Counted from the stretch's first letter, positions 23,866-35,884 are shown. The stretch is 64,000 nt of DNA from Hydractinia symbiolongicarpus (GCF_029227915.1 NC_079875.1:26170001-26234000), one strand, 5' to 3'. Notes: generated by a model not told the origin, from the sequence alone. Numbers and translations are program-made.

Positions 23866-24540
23866 TTCTCCACTTCCACAAACTACTTTCACTTACTTCT
23901 TTTGTCATCGTTTTTTATCAGAAAAAAAAAACGATTAAAAATGATAAGATAAAAACCTATTCTATCTTTCAAAATAAACTACCTCTACTAATCGATTACA
24001 AAAGCATCTACTTTTTTTTGTGTTATTTACTTGACTTTATCACGTTTGCTTTCTGAAAACAAGTTGAACCATGATGCAAAATTATACTGTCACTTTACTC
24101 CTTAACCAATTAGAGCCCTCAGACGCCGGTCCAAAATTCATTTTACCAGCCCTTCTTTTTAATTGTTTTTGTAAACGAGGAAAAGAGCTTCCTACGACAT
24201 CAAAAGTGGAGCCATAAAGCTCTTTCCCTGGATAGAATTCGTCTTTGTAAATGCTTTTTTTTTAGATTTTTCGACAATAGATTTCAAAAGATAGTCAAAA
24301 ATGTCAAAACGCGAGATTTAGTCCCCGCGAAATATTAGCAAATCTCTCCATAATAAAAACTGTTTTTGGTGTCAGCAAAGAGTGCAGATTATCTGAAGAT
24401 TGGTAGTGGGGAGAAAGTTTATACCAAAACCGTAAAGCATTTAATGTCAGATGCAAGTGCAACTTGATTCACAGAAATTACCTTTTTAACGAATTGTTTT
24501 TACGTAAAATAAATTTTAGATTTTGATAAGAAAGGGAATT
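23866..24540. other. Non-coding stretch
   Basis: No gene or clear repeat seen. Confidence 0.4.
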
Positions 24541-25009
24541 TTACATGGATATTTTTTTTATATTACAAAAACATATTTCCCAAGCGTCCGTTTTTATTAT
24601 TTATCTGTCTAATTGTCCAGTATTCATATTACTGTGGAAAGTTTATCATTTCTTGAACATGATAGTTTAGTAGGTGTCATTTCGGGAGATCTTTCTCCCA
24701 TTATTAGGCAAAGTAGAATGATGTTGGGCATGTATTTTTATAATTGCAGAGGATCGGAATGGTTGATTTTTATGAATTATATAAATATACTTGGTTTTAA
24801 GGTACACTTCAAAGTTCAGCACATTTTCAAAATAATACTAATGGCGGAAATCGTCGTAAATTTTTATTTCCGGATGGTTTGAATGTGTTGTGGAATTATG
24901 TTTTAAAAATGCTATGATGAAAGAACAGTTATCCTTAAGGGTACTTTTCTCGCAGCTTTACAATTTTTACTTCGCATGACTTCCTCCGTTATAAAAATTA
25001 TAATTTTCT

Positions 25010-25262
25010 TCATAATTTAAAAACATATTTCTCAAGCGTAAGTTTTTGGTTTAATGGCTTTTACCTTTTATTATAACTACCCATTAAGAAATTAATAATG
25101 ACATTGTATCTTGTTCATGTAGGGAGTTCATACCATTACTGATATCCCGCGACATTTCAAGAAAATAAATTATTTAACCAGAACGATTTATTACCACGTC
25201 TTGTCAAGATAAGCCACGTTGAGCAACAGGGAAAAAAGTTTCTGACGATAAAGAAAAAAATG
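25010..25262 (-). repeat. Dispersed repeat R1, inverted copy
   Basis: Reverse complement of 5575-5830, sharing blocks such as ATTAATAATGACATTGTATC and the GTTCTGGTTAA block in inverse. Similarity may continue weakly to about 24540. Together with 26196-26420 it repeats both pieces found around the DIRS 5' end. On the minus strand the order is terminal repeat first, then R1, which differs from the 5.5-6.8 kb copy. Confidence 0.7.
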
Positions 25263-26195
25263 AAAAAGAAAATAACAGTTTTTGGGTGGATTGCAAGTTG
25301 CGTTTTTTACAGATCTCTTATCTATCAACTCTTTTTATTATTTATATTATTCAACGATGCTGTTTTATTGTGTTTTTTTGCGGGATCGCTTAGTAAAGAA
25401 AGTTATAAATCAAGAAAATAAAAGGTATTATCAGGCAGAACGATGGTAAGTGGAATTTTTATTATTTGGATTTTTACAATTGTTGTAATTTATAACTTGC
25501 TTAGTTCCGTTTACCCACATTTTAATGGAGAAGTAGAAAAGAAAATTGTCGGATTCAAATAGATGTGAAAATAGAAGATACTGGATTGCTGTATGTGATT
25601 TTTACTTTTTAATATATTACGTACCGTTCGCTGTGAACCAGTACGTGCGCGCCAAACTGTAAGCTGTAATATACTTTAGCATTTTAGGTTTTTTTACTTA
25701 AAATTACAAAAGTATATTATACCATGTATAACATTTGTGAAGATTTTGCGCGTGTGTAAATTTTGTTTTCATTTTTATTTTCCTGGTTCCAGCAGGAAGC
25801 CATGTGTGGTATATTTAAACAATAGATATTAAAAAACATTTAAAATATTTTGCACATTTTTGAGTCGCGTAGTTATTTTCCCAGAAAAACTTTATACTTT
25901 AATGTACCGTTTAGGATTTTAATAAGTGACATCAGCGTTATGAGACTATTGCTGGTGTAGCACTAAACACATGTTTTTAACAAATGTTTTATAGTCTCTA
26001 AAAGCGTGATATTGTTCTAAATCTTTTCTCCCAGCTCATTGTAGCCTAAGCAAGATATATTCTTTTGAGGATTGTAACTACGGTTAAACTCATGTAATTT
26101 GAATCAATAAGATATTGTAAGATTTTTCTTTCCTATTCCTCATTCGGACAGAATGAATAAAAACATTCGTTTTTGGTATTTGTTGGTATTTCTAG
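25263..26195. other. Spacer between inverted DIRS-related pieces
   Basis: No gene or RT motif seen on either strand. If 24.5-26.4 kb is one element on the minus strand, its interior has been lost or is unrecognisable. Confidence 0.4.
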
Positions 26196-26420
26196 TTGAT
26201 TTTGATCCATTTTTGTTACAAATAAAAACTACTGTCTTTGATGCTGTCCCAACAAGTTTAAAAACGCCCTTTTTAAACGGGTCTTAACGGCGCATGCATG
26301 AAGACATCTCCTTCGCAGATGCGAAGCTCCCTCCCGCGGAAACGGAAAGAAAGTTCATTTCCTTCTTTTCTGCGCAACGAAGAAAATTTCGCATCTTAAA
26401 TCAATTATTTTCTAGCTCTT
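26196..26420 (-). repeat. Inverted copy of the DIRS terminal region with gag start
   Basis: Matches 6790-6560 in reverse complement (TTTTGATCCATTTTTGTTAC, GCGCATGC, CCGCGGAAACGGAAAGAAA). On the minus strand it includes the ATG and six gag codons (MDQNQL) before similarity stops near 26200. It is a second, very truncated insertion or the far end of a rearranged DIRS element. Confidence 0.8.
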
Positions 26421-27077
26421 TTAACGCGTCTTACATTTTGCTATTTTGTAAGTCTACTGCGAACAACCAAATTTAAGAACCTATAAATATGTAAAAACAT
26501 TCGAAACTAGGGACTTAAAAAAAGATTCCAACCTAATTATATTCCAGTAACATGATGAAAATCACAACCAAAAGGATCTAATAATAGATTTAAACGATAT
26601 TTTGAATTAAAGGAGTTTCTTGTATGGGTGTACTAGTAAATTTTGACAGAAGCGAAGTCTGTTTAATTTAAATATTTTATGAATTATAGGATTCTAATAT
26701 AAATATTTTATGAATTATAGGGTTCTTGCATAACACGACTTTAACTGTAGCTCAAAGTATTCTTAAAAATTTCTGTCACATGTCTGAATAGCAGTATAAG
26801 TAGGCAGATAAGTATAGCTAAACTAAATCTGTCTCCACTTCCAATGTACATAAAACTAGTTACTTATTCTTTAAGGCGAAGTCCACTTCGGCCGCATAGC
26901 ACGACGTACTAGACGCACGGCTTAAAGCGCACATTATTGTGCAACATCTCATAAGCGCTTTTGGTCGTTCCGCCCGCTTTGGATATGAAAACGATTTTGA
27001 TATTTTGATAAATTATAACGTAACTTAAGCATTTCCACCAATCAAATTGCTTGAAAACCATTCTTCCTCCAAACAAC
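26421..27077. other. Upstream region of the MADF gene
   Basis: Contains a short direct duplication (AAATATTTTATGAATTATAGG near 26670 and 26703) and a GC-richer segment at 26875-26990 with the small palindrome GCACATTATTGTGC. The GC-richer segment could be a promoter or a transposon end. No exon seen. Confidence 0.4.
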
Positions 27078-28200
27078 ATGGCGGAACAAGACGTATGCGA
27101 TGAACAAGAAGAATCACAATTTGAAACTGAAGCTTATGAAGCTAGATAAAACAGGGAAGTGGAAAGAAATATGCAATACATGACAAACTTAAGGCGTAAT
27201 GCTAACCAGGTAAGGTTTCTTGTGCCAAGATGTACTGAATTGAGCCGAGAATATGTTCCACCAAGAGTGTTATTTCAACCAACAAGAAGTGCTGGCCCCT
27301 CCTCCTCCATCACCAGCAGCAGAGCCAGAGGTAGCAGTAGTGGGTTAATATAAGCAGTGGAATAAACAATAAGCACCACTGCCTAATGAAGCATTTGCAC
27401 AACAAAACAGTCTACCAGAAGGAAGAGATATGGAGAAAGTAGGGTTTGATAGTGATAATATTAGGGTTGATGGTAATGATATAGACGAACGATTAATAGA
27501 AGAAGTTAGTAAGTTCCCAATTATCTTGAGAACAGGTGGGCGGGGATATAAGGATACGATAATAAAAATAATGCTTGGCGAGAAGTGGCAGCAAACTTGG
27601 AAGTACAATATATTTCAATAATAATGAAATTTGTTGTTCCATCTTTCACAAAAAAAAATTCGGCATAATTTCGCAAGCTAGACATTTATTTTTCGAAGGT
27701 ATAATTTTGAAATTTTAGCTAGCAAAAGTTCACATGGGAGGCATATGTCGAACAAAAATTATTGTTTGACTGTGTTTCATTCAAGTTTAGTTTCCAATTA
27801 TATATTTTTAGTCAATGTAAGGACCCGATAGAAAAATCTTCCAGATGGCTTCGTGAGACGTAACAAGAAAATCGAACAAGCGACCAAGTCTGGTTCCGGT
27901 GATACGAAAGTACCAACATGTCAGTACTTCGAACAACTGTTGTTTTTGCAAGAACATATAAGCAATAGACAGACATGTAGCAACGCCAGCGTAGGTTCGT
28001 CGCAGAGTGCGGAAAATACTGTTGTTTTAAGTGTGACAACACCAACTAGTGCAGATTTTAACTTACCCAAGATTTTGACGTTGCAAAAAACTCCACAACA
28101 AGTAATTCCTAGCAAAAGAAAGAGAGAGAGAGAGCAACCTATGTTTTCTTTTGTACGTTTCCATTGTTGCGGTGCCTTTAGTTTTATGCTCACATGGTAA
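27078..28200 (+). pseudogene. MADF-domain gene, three-exon remnant
   Basis: Exon 1 starts at ATG 27078 (MAEQDVCDEQEE, acidic) and ends at 27209 before GTAAGG, but has an in-frame TAA after 23 codons. The MADF domain, a Myb/SANT-related DNA-binding fold, begins near 27496 (LIEEVSKFP, GYKDT). It then changes frame to NAWREVAANL near 27575, and resumes after an intron ending at 27811 with KNLPDGFVRRNKK and TKSGSGD, with an in-frame TAG just before KNL. It ends with a basic KRKRERE stretch near 28115. MADF proteins serve as transcription factors and as partners of PIF/Harbinger transposases. Three lesions suggest a pseudogene. Which of those two origins applies cannot be decided. Confidence 0.7.
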
Positions 28201-28370
28201 TGACAAACGTCCTCTTCGTTCCTAAGGCGGTCAGATAGGTGGAAGAACGAGCCGCTAAGACCTTTCTATGGCCATTTGTGTGTCGTATTCAACTTCTAGA
28301 TTGTATCAGTAGCATATGTTTGTATACTACTTTATACCTATGTTTATATACTAAAATACTTTTAGCTAAG

Positions 28371-28488
28371 GTTTTCGTACGCATCTTTGCTTATCACATA
28401 GGAATCTTTCTTCAGACAGAGACATATTGATTGGTAGTGATGTCTAAAGGGAGATTCCTATGTGATAAGCAAAGATCCGTACGGAAAC
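28371..28488. repeat. 37-bp inverted repeat with a 44-nt spacer
   Basis: 28371-28407 and 28452-28488 are reverse complements with two mismatches; the core is CTTTGCTTATCACATAGGAA. The right arm lies inside a short open frame (28440-28602) that could be a terminal exon. The left arm is probably an inverted local copy of that exon sequence. Confidence 0.85.
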
Positions 28489-28602
28489 AAGTATTCTCTG
28501 GTTGTCAATGGAGAAGATTTAGTTTTGGACAAAAAAACTTTTAATAGGGCCTATTTATATGAAAGGCTGTATACTTTTCGGGATAAAAATTTGCCGGAAT
28601 GA
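28440..28602 (+). CDS. Possible C-terminal coding fragment, unrecognised
   Basis: An open frame of about 53 codons ends at the TGA near 28600. It encodes a compositionally normal, charged peptide (DPYGNKYSLVVNGEDL, FNRAYLYERLYTFRDK), unlike the surrounding AT-rich frames. It has no ATG, so it would be a terminal exon or a retroelement fragment. I do not recognise the family. Confidence 0.3.
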
Positions 28603-29290
28603 CTTAACCTGCTATTTCCTTTTAATTTCCTTTAACGATTTGTTAGCCGTTTACCTTGCGAGGTTGTCTCAATTGTTTGTTTTTTGAAAAATGCCACTTT
28701 TTGGTCGTAAAAAATTGCGCACATTTAGACCACATTATTTTGTTTTAAATATACTTTTGACTTCTATCAAAATTTCAGCCTTTAACCCAGCGTTAAAAAA
28801 CTTGCACTGTGCAACACCACATGGAATTAACATTAAATGGACTCTTGTCGATTTTATTCCCGCCTTCTATATAATATAAAGTTAGTGAAGTTATCATAAA
28901 TTGACGCAATGGAAATTATCTGTTTTTAAAAATTAATGAAGCAAGAAATTTTGCTCACTCAAAGTTTTAAGACAAACCATGATGCTTCACAGACATTTTT
29001 ATACAAAGTGCAAGAGGAAGGAATTAAAGTGTTTTATCTGAGTTAATTTTTACTTTTTCATTCAGAAATAAAGTTTATATTAAAAACTATTTTTCATCCA
29101 TAAGTTTTCTAAAGCATTATAAGAAATGTTTTAATTCGTTCATAGTGTAAAAGGAAATCACAGAAGCAGGACAAATAAATTTTCGGGACATTGTTCTTCT
29201 GTCGGACAAGTTACTGTTCTGAGTTTAGATGTTTTTCCGAAAATCATCTAAACGTTGTGCAGAATAATATTAATGCAGCCATGCTTTGTT
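28603..29290. other. Non-coding stretch
   Basis: No gene or strong repeat seen. Confidence 0.4.
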
Positions 29291-29295
29291 GTTTT

Positions 29296-29342
29296 TATTA
29301 TTATTATTATTATTATTATTTTTTTTTTTTGGGGGGGGGGGG
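29296..29342 (+). repeat. Compound microsatellite: (TTA)n, poly-T, poly-G
   Basis: About eight TTA/ATT units are followed by a run of T and then exactly twelve G (29331-29342). The long G run is notable in such AT-rich DNA and prone to slippage. Confidence 0.95.
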
Positions 29343-31700
29343 TGTATAAAAATTTGTATGAAAACAAAAACGAAACTTTTTAACGGTCTTGATGACAAAA
29401 CCACTCTTTTGCCACTGTTTTCGTTAATCAGGATTTAACAAATAATGTAAAAGGCGAACAGTACTTAGGGTTAACTTATAAGGTCTCAGTTACTCCAGTT
29501 AAATCTGCTCTACAATATACGACAGTTATCAGTTCTTTAACGATTTTGTATTTCTTAGATGATTTTAACAAGATAATAATGACAACAAAAAGTTACTATG
29601 AAAAAATTCTGGCAGAGAGGTTGTTCAAAGGTGGTATGAAATTTGTTCTGCTAAGGTAGGTAGCTTTTTTCTGCGCGATGTAATGAAAAAAGTGCAAAAC
29701 AGTCATTAATATATTATCTTCAAATCGCTGTTAACAAAGGCGGCTAAACAGTGTCTAAAAATCAGCAAATATTCAATCCTGCGAACCAGGACAAAAATTT
29801 CTTCGAAATATTTGTAAATTTCGTTTTACATTTACTTTCGAAAATGAGCTAACTGCGTGTGTCTAGCCATATAATATATTTGTGTTACGTACTTCATGTA
29901 AGTTAACTGAGTTGAGTGTCGCCGTAAAATACAAATTTTATACAAAAAATTTTCTTGAAAAAAAATTAAATGTAGTTCCTTATCTTTCAAATTTTTTTTT
30001 AAAAAAGGGTGAGTTGACCATTATTCAGCATTAAAGTATAAGAAATATATTTTGATTTCTATTCATTTTTTGAACAGGGTCAAGCAGTCGTTCTTCTGTC
30101 ATTTAATTACACGGCATTTTTGTGTGTTAAGATTCATACAGTAACAGTCTCTTCTGTGAAATGTCTCACTTCTCTTCCCTTCCCATCAATTTAACAATTT
30201 CCCTACTATTAGTCTGTTATAAAAATATAGACTTTCAAATGTTGTAATCACAAACCTATCGCATGTTTGCTTGCTTGCTTGGGTTTACTCTGGCAGCAAT
30301 ACGAGACTTTATTTCTGCAGTAATTCTTCAACATTTTTAGCTGCTTGCTGTGCAGTTTCATTGTGGTACCAATTCCCCGCTAAAAGAGTGAAAGAAGTTA
30401 AAACAAAATTAAAATTATATTAGCGAAGTATTAGGACTTGCCAACTTGTCGAATTAACGACAAGTAAGTTAGGAATAAGATAAGCACATTCTTGTATTTT
30501 TTTGCTACAGACCATCTTTAAAGTTCGTCTTGTAACACAGTTCCAATCCAAGATTATGTTTGCGATAATCTTAGGGTACTAGTATTTAGTCACGTGGAAA
30601 AATCCACGATAGATACCGAATAAAATAACAGCGAAATAGTGAGCGAAATTAACCATAAAATTCATTGTTCTTTTCGTCAAAATGTTTTGTTGTTAATTCC
30701 ATTCAAGGGGGAATAAATAAAACCAATATGTTTTTCATATAACCGTAGACAATAGACACGTGCTAAAGGGATTAACAAAAATTATTTAGCTATGAATTTG
30801 TGTAATTAGGTCATAATGTTTTTATAAAAAATAAATTAACCGTGACTTTTTTTAAAAACCAAAATTTTAAATCAGTTTGAAAAATCACACAAAAGACAGA
30901 ATAAAAATAAAAGTTTAGCAGAAGTGACATGTTACCGCAGTTGTTTCTTAAGAAAATAGAACACATCCAATTTGCCTGTTATAGACACACGGGACTGGCG
31001 TATTATTATATAGATTATCGTCTACGCTACCATTTTTTTAAAAAAATTAAAGCGAAAGTGATTTCACTGTGGTACCAATTCCGCGCTAAGGAAGTAAAAC
31101 AAATTCAAAAACTACATTTTATTCAATTTCTACCGTTCGAAATACGTCTGTGTTTCAACGGTTACATTCGTATTAACAGGAATGTTGCTACAAACTCCCG
31201 ATATTACTAAGGTACGCCACTTTCCCCTTGGAGGAGTGAATTATTTACATTAAAACAACAATGCCTTTATTCTTCGGAATCTAAATAAAGATCTTCAACA
31301 CAAAAAATATTGCGGATATTAATAATACCTTCAGAAAATTTAATAATTTTCACGAAATATTAGGACTTGATAACTTTGCTAAAATTAGTTGTTGCATTGC
31401 CAACTTTGCTAAAACTGTACGCGGAATAAATTTTGCAAAACATAGGACTTGCCAACTTTGCGGGAAATAATTCACCGTTCCCTTTGTAAAACTTTATCTC
31501 TGTAATAGATTAATCAAGTGTTTAACAAAACAAAGTAGAAAAAGGCTTATTTGAGGGAAGGATAATGTAACGACAACTTATAATAGATATTAATGAAGAT
31601 TTAAGTATATTTTTTACGATAATGATACTGCCCTTGAGCCTAGCTTTTCTCAAAGCTCTAGCACGGTATCAAGGCCAGTTTTCAGAGAAATTTCAAATCA
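29343..31700. other. Non-coding stretch with small dispersed repeats
   Basis: No coding exon is supported. The segment TGTGGTACCAATTCC(C/G)CGCTAA occurs at about 30361 and 31069, and AGGACTTG(C/A)(C/T)AACTT recurs near 30432, 31352 and 31444. These may be remnants of a degraded repeat ahead of the transposon at 31.7 kb. The open frame at 30929-31210 has no motif. Confidence 0.45.
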
Positions 31701-31710
31701 GGAAATTTAA

Positions 31711-33240
31711 AGAGACGAAGAAGAAGAACTGACCTGTAGTATAAAAAAATGGTCCAAAGATATATCTCTTTTGCCTGCCATTTCTCATAAAAAACTGCAA
31801 AAGTATATGGTAGAAGATACTTTAGAAGTGGATAATAAATCTAGAGGTGCAATTAAGCACAAAATTCTGGAATACAGGTTATTTAAAGAGCATTTCGTGA
31901 AGAAGGTCAGAGTAAAACCAAATCTTGTTGCAAATACAAGTTTGTTTATTGTTAAATGCCTGGTAACAGCCTCCATGAAGAAAATTCAATACAGCGTGTA
32001 CATTCACCTTTGTCAAAAATCTGGAGATGTTTTATATGCTAAATGCAACTGCAAAGGTGGAGCAGGGGGTTGTTGTAAGCATGTCGCTGCAGTCCTTTAC
32101 CAGCTTGTAGATTACAGGGAACTAGAACTGAAAAGTGTTCCTGATGATAAAGTATGTACAGATGTTTTGCAACAGTGGCATGTACCTGGTGAAGCTGCGA
32201 ACTCTGATGCTATTTTATTTTCAAACTTGCAGTTTGAAAAGGCTGAATTTGAAAAGTACAAAAATAAAAGTCGCAAAAGACCAATAGTTACTGGTGACCG
32301 AAAGCACTGTTCGACACCGTTATTTGCAAGAGAACCGTCAAGTGAAATAATGAAGCAGCTTAGTGGGAACTTATTAAAACTTAAACAAGGAGTAACAATG
32401 GCTACTTTGCTACAAGGAAATGACTATGAGCCTTGCTCTTTTTTCACAACATCCGTGACAAACTGTGAGATGGAAGCAGAGGAAAATGCACCAGTTAGAA
32501 AACATATTAATGAACTCATTGAAAACTTTAATTTTGATATTGAAAGTACCCTGCTGACAGAGCTTAATCTTAATTTCGTAAAATATCATTTGAGTGTTAC
32601 ATGCAAAGAAATTATCCTGCTGATAGAGCTTAATCTTAATTTCGTGAAAAATCATTTGAGTGTAACATGCAAAGAAATTAAGACTATTGAAGAGAAAACG
32701 ATAAAGCAATCTAATAGCAAAGCGTGGTTTGCAGAACGAAAAAAAAGGTTAACTGCATCTAATTTTGGAAGTGTAATAAACAGGCGTAAAGGGGTCTTTC
32801 CAACTTCATTGTTGAAAAAGATTTTGTGTCAAAATAAGTCTTTTTTTTCAGAATCCTGTAATTATGGAATTTCTACGGAAAGTATTGCAGTAAAAAAATA
32901 TGAATTAGCAAAAGAAGTTACTGTGGAAAAATGTGGTTTTTTTATAAATCCTAAATGGCCTTGGTTATTTGACGATCGAAGAAGCATGTGGCGACAAAAG
33001 TTTTTTTTTGCAAATGCGTGATAAAGAACCCAAACTTAAACGGAGTCACATATATTATTTTCAGTGCCAAGGTGTCATGGCAGTAACTGGAATTAGTGAA
33101 TTGGATTTAATAGTTTATACTGAAAAATTTATGCACATTGAAACTTTAAAGTTTGAGAGTGAAAAATGGAACACGAATTGATTACCATGTCTGACAAAAT
33201 TTTATTTTGACTTTATGTCCAACGAAATATTTAAAGATAC
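31711..33240 (+). pseudogene. SWIM zinc finger plus YqaJ-nuclease protein of an ISL2EU/IS4EU-type transposon, broken
   Basis: Open from 31711 to 33021 with no ATG until about 31807, so a 5' exon is likely missing. A SWIM zinc finger (CNCKGGAGGCCKH, pattern CxC-x7-CxH) is at about 32044-32082. The start of a YqaJ-like exonuclease domain follows (WFAERKKRLTASNFG, about 32725-32770; YGISTESIAVKKYE; PKWPWL). The frame then shifts, and the domain's end (HIYYFQCQGVMAVTG, 33048-33092) continues in another frame. The middle of the domain, with the acidic and ExK catalytic residues, is absent. A 66-bp in-frame duplication lies at 32551-32682. Such proteins accompany THAP/DDE transposases in ISL2EU elements, and the convergent neighbour is exactly such a transposase. 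Confidence 0.8.
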
Positions 33241-33289
33241 ATAGCATATATATTTTTATATACATTTTATATTCGTATATATATATTGT

Positions 33290-34620
33290 TTATTCCTCAT
33301 TCTGTGCTATAAGTGGTGGAAGAAAATTGACTAAATAACAGCAAATTACCCAGACTTTATTTAAATCAGGTGCCATTGACAATGGAAATATTGACTGTAA
33401 AATTTTAAAGTTTTTAACTCGATTAATTGCTCTCTCCACATGAACTCTTACAGAAGCAATTCTTCTAGTTTCAAGTTCTTCTCCCAAATCTAGTTGTGTT
33501 TTACCTTTTAGAAACGCAGGTATATTAAGAGTTACTCCATCAGGTAAATCCTCTTCAATATCGAATCCTCGATCAGCCATTAAACGAGTCACCATGTTCT
33601 AATAAATTTAAAATTCCACTGTGTCGAGTAATTTTTTGGTCACTACTTCTTCCAGCATATAAATCAGATACGAATGTAACTGCTCCACTTGGTGCAATCC
33701 CTACCAATCCTTTAGCAGTGTTGTGATGTTTATAGCTGGAAAAAGTAGCTGATTGGCTGCGGTATGAAGAAGGCATCTCTGTAAATATTTCTGTACAGTC
33801 TATTATAACACGTGTTGTGGGATATAAATCTTTAAAACATTTTGGCATTGTCTCTGCTACTGTTTTTTTTGAAGCCCATATAGGAAGTACTCTCAGTTGA
33901 GTGTGCAAAAAGTCTATCCAAGTAATGAATATTCGACTTACATTACTAGTCGACATGTTAAATCGTATTGCCATATCTTCAATAGGAAATCCACAGCGAA
34001 GTCTAATAAGAATCATAAAAAATTCTGTTTCAGCTGTTGTAGCTCTGGATCGCTCACGTTTACCATTATAGGTTTTTGTGTTTTCAATGTTAGTATTTGA
34101 TCCCCAGTATATTAGAGAGTCAGCAGCTGGTTGTAAATATTCAAGTACAAGTTTAAACATTTCGTAGCTTTCAAAACCAGTGTAAAATTTAAAATGTGCA
34201 GTGTTGTGTTTAAATCTGTCCACTGTAAATTTATTTTCATCAACTTCTGTTTGTAAAGAATTTATCTCTGCTAATAATGAGTTTTCTTTTTTTGTTATTT
34301 CAACTTTCATAGTAGCTATGGTGGCTTCCAATTTTTGAATCTCTTGCTGTAATGCCTCTTCTACAGTCAGCTCAGGATCTTTAGGTTTTTCAGGGGAAGG
34401 TAGCTTTCTTTTTAAACCAAGACTAGTCATGGTGTTTCTTTTTTTAACCGGTGTAGGTGCTATAGTTTTTGGTACAATCGTTGGAATATTGTTCATGTAC
34501 GTTTTTTACCACCTTCAAAATGAGTAGAGCATACTCTTTGGCCTGTTGCAGATGTTTACAAAAGGCACAGTTTGTATTGCGGATCTTCCAACGCTTTTTT
34601 GGATTTCGCTCTCCCTGCGC
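33290..34620 (-). pseudogene. THAP-DDE transposase (HARBI1-like, DDE_Tnp_4) of the same transposon, broken
   Basis: The main frame runs 34496 to 33573 from an ATG, then shifts by one base near 33590 into 33595-33290. A coiled-coil-like segment (about residues 45-85) precedes the nuclease. Catalytic acidic residues are visible: the first Asp in VIIDCTEIF, the second in YAGRSSDQKIT, and the Glu in RVHVERAINRVK. MADRGF and VNFLPPL are also typical of the family. Upstream, in other frames at 34490-34620, remains of a THAP zinc-finger end can be read (CSTHFEGGKK, KKRWKIRN), so the DNA-binding domain carries at least two frameshifts. The gene converges on the YqaJ gene with about 50-100 bp between stops. 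Nuclear DNA transposition is the expected role; this copy is inactive. Confidence 0.85.
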
Positions 34621-34639
34621 ATTGTTGCTAACTTTAGGT

Positions 34640-35690
34640 CCAACAAGTTGGAAAGATGTTGAGTTCATCATTGCGGTGGCTTGCCACCTCTTTGTAAATT
34701 ATTTTCTTACTGAAGAGGAGAATTTTTCTCATTTACTAACGAAAGCCTTAATTCCTAAAAGAAGGGAAGAAGAATGAAAGTTACAAAGTGCACGCACAAT
34801 GATAAACTCACCCAGTTAAGTCCTATAACGTCTAGAGGTTTTGATCCTCTAAGAAATATGCTCATAAAAGAAAACAAACTGTTTCCAAGATAATTGGCAC
34901 AAAAATTGAACAAAGAAACAGAGAGAGTAGTACAGGACTTCTGTAAAGGGTACAAATATTTCGACTCATATTCCTGAACCAAGGTTCCCAAAATGTCTAG
35001 CTGAGTAATGGTAAATTGTTGAATCTGGTAGCTGCAGTCTCTCTGACAGAGGAAAAGAACCTAACAGATTATGGAAAACTGCATTAGTGAAGGCACTCCA
35101 AGCTGCAGTGTCAGCAAATTTTGGGCATGCAAATGCTTGCATTTTGTCTATGTTCTTAAGGTTTTAAATAACTGCTTGTTGCTGAGACAGAACACTGCGA
35201 CTAATTATATTACAATCAATAATAAGGTCTTCCTAATAAGGTCTGGGTCAACAACATTTGGAAAATCATGGTTCAAAAGATTTGGATTTTTGGTAAAGCA
35301 AAATACATCCCACTGCTAGCCGACTCTTCTTTTTCCAATGCTTAACAAAAGTTATTGGCAGATGGTGTCAATGAATGTGGCTGGTGTCTTGCAGGAGGCA
35401 GGGGATGCTTACTCAAGGGTCCGGACCAGATCCCAAGCATGAGTGAGTTTCACCAATCCTCATGTTTCCAAATTCATAGGTGTTTGTTTACAGCCGAAAT
35501 CCATTAGCTTTCCGATCATCCCTGTAAAGGGGAGAATACAGACGTTCTCCAGTGGCTTCTTATTCTTTGGAGAGAAACGTCCTTATTTTTATTAATATCT
35601 CTGTCTTGAAAGGCTAGTTTTTTCTGCATTCCGGTGTAGTTACTCCTATTCTCTTGGTGGGTGCGGCATATAACAATTGGGTTGGGGCTG
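34640..35690. repeat. Composite repeat family, diverged copy 1
   Basis: Contains the landmark ATTGCGGTGGCTTGCCACC (34661-34679), a diverged inverse of the following block (about 34795-35000, GGTTTTGATCCTCTAAGAAA), and at 35325-35690 the end block GTGGCTGGTGTCTTGCAGG through TTACTCCTATTCTCTTGG. The same blocks recur at 38880-39010, 39028-40165, 42041-45470 and 61620-63600. The copy abuts the 5' end of the THAP/DDE transposase and may mark its disruption. Confidence 0.75.
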
Positions 35691-35884
35691 CCAACTTTCA
35701 TGCGGGCACAGCAGGCTTGTTATTCATGCCATCCCACAATTCAACCTATTGACACCTGTGTTTCTCATACCATCTCACAGCTCAATCTATTGAACCCTTC
35801 CGTGTAAGTACTATCTGTCTATTGCTGACTACTTCATTATAACTGGTAACTAACAATAGGGAGTGATGTTTAAATGAACACGAA

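Noticed and set aside
24613-24882. 89-codon frame
   Set aside because: It starts at TTG, not ATG, has no motif, and lies in sequence related to inverted repeat R1.
33897-34777. Plus-strand frames opposite the DDE transposase
   Set aside because: They are antisense shadows of the minus-strand transposase and THAP remnant.
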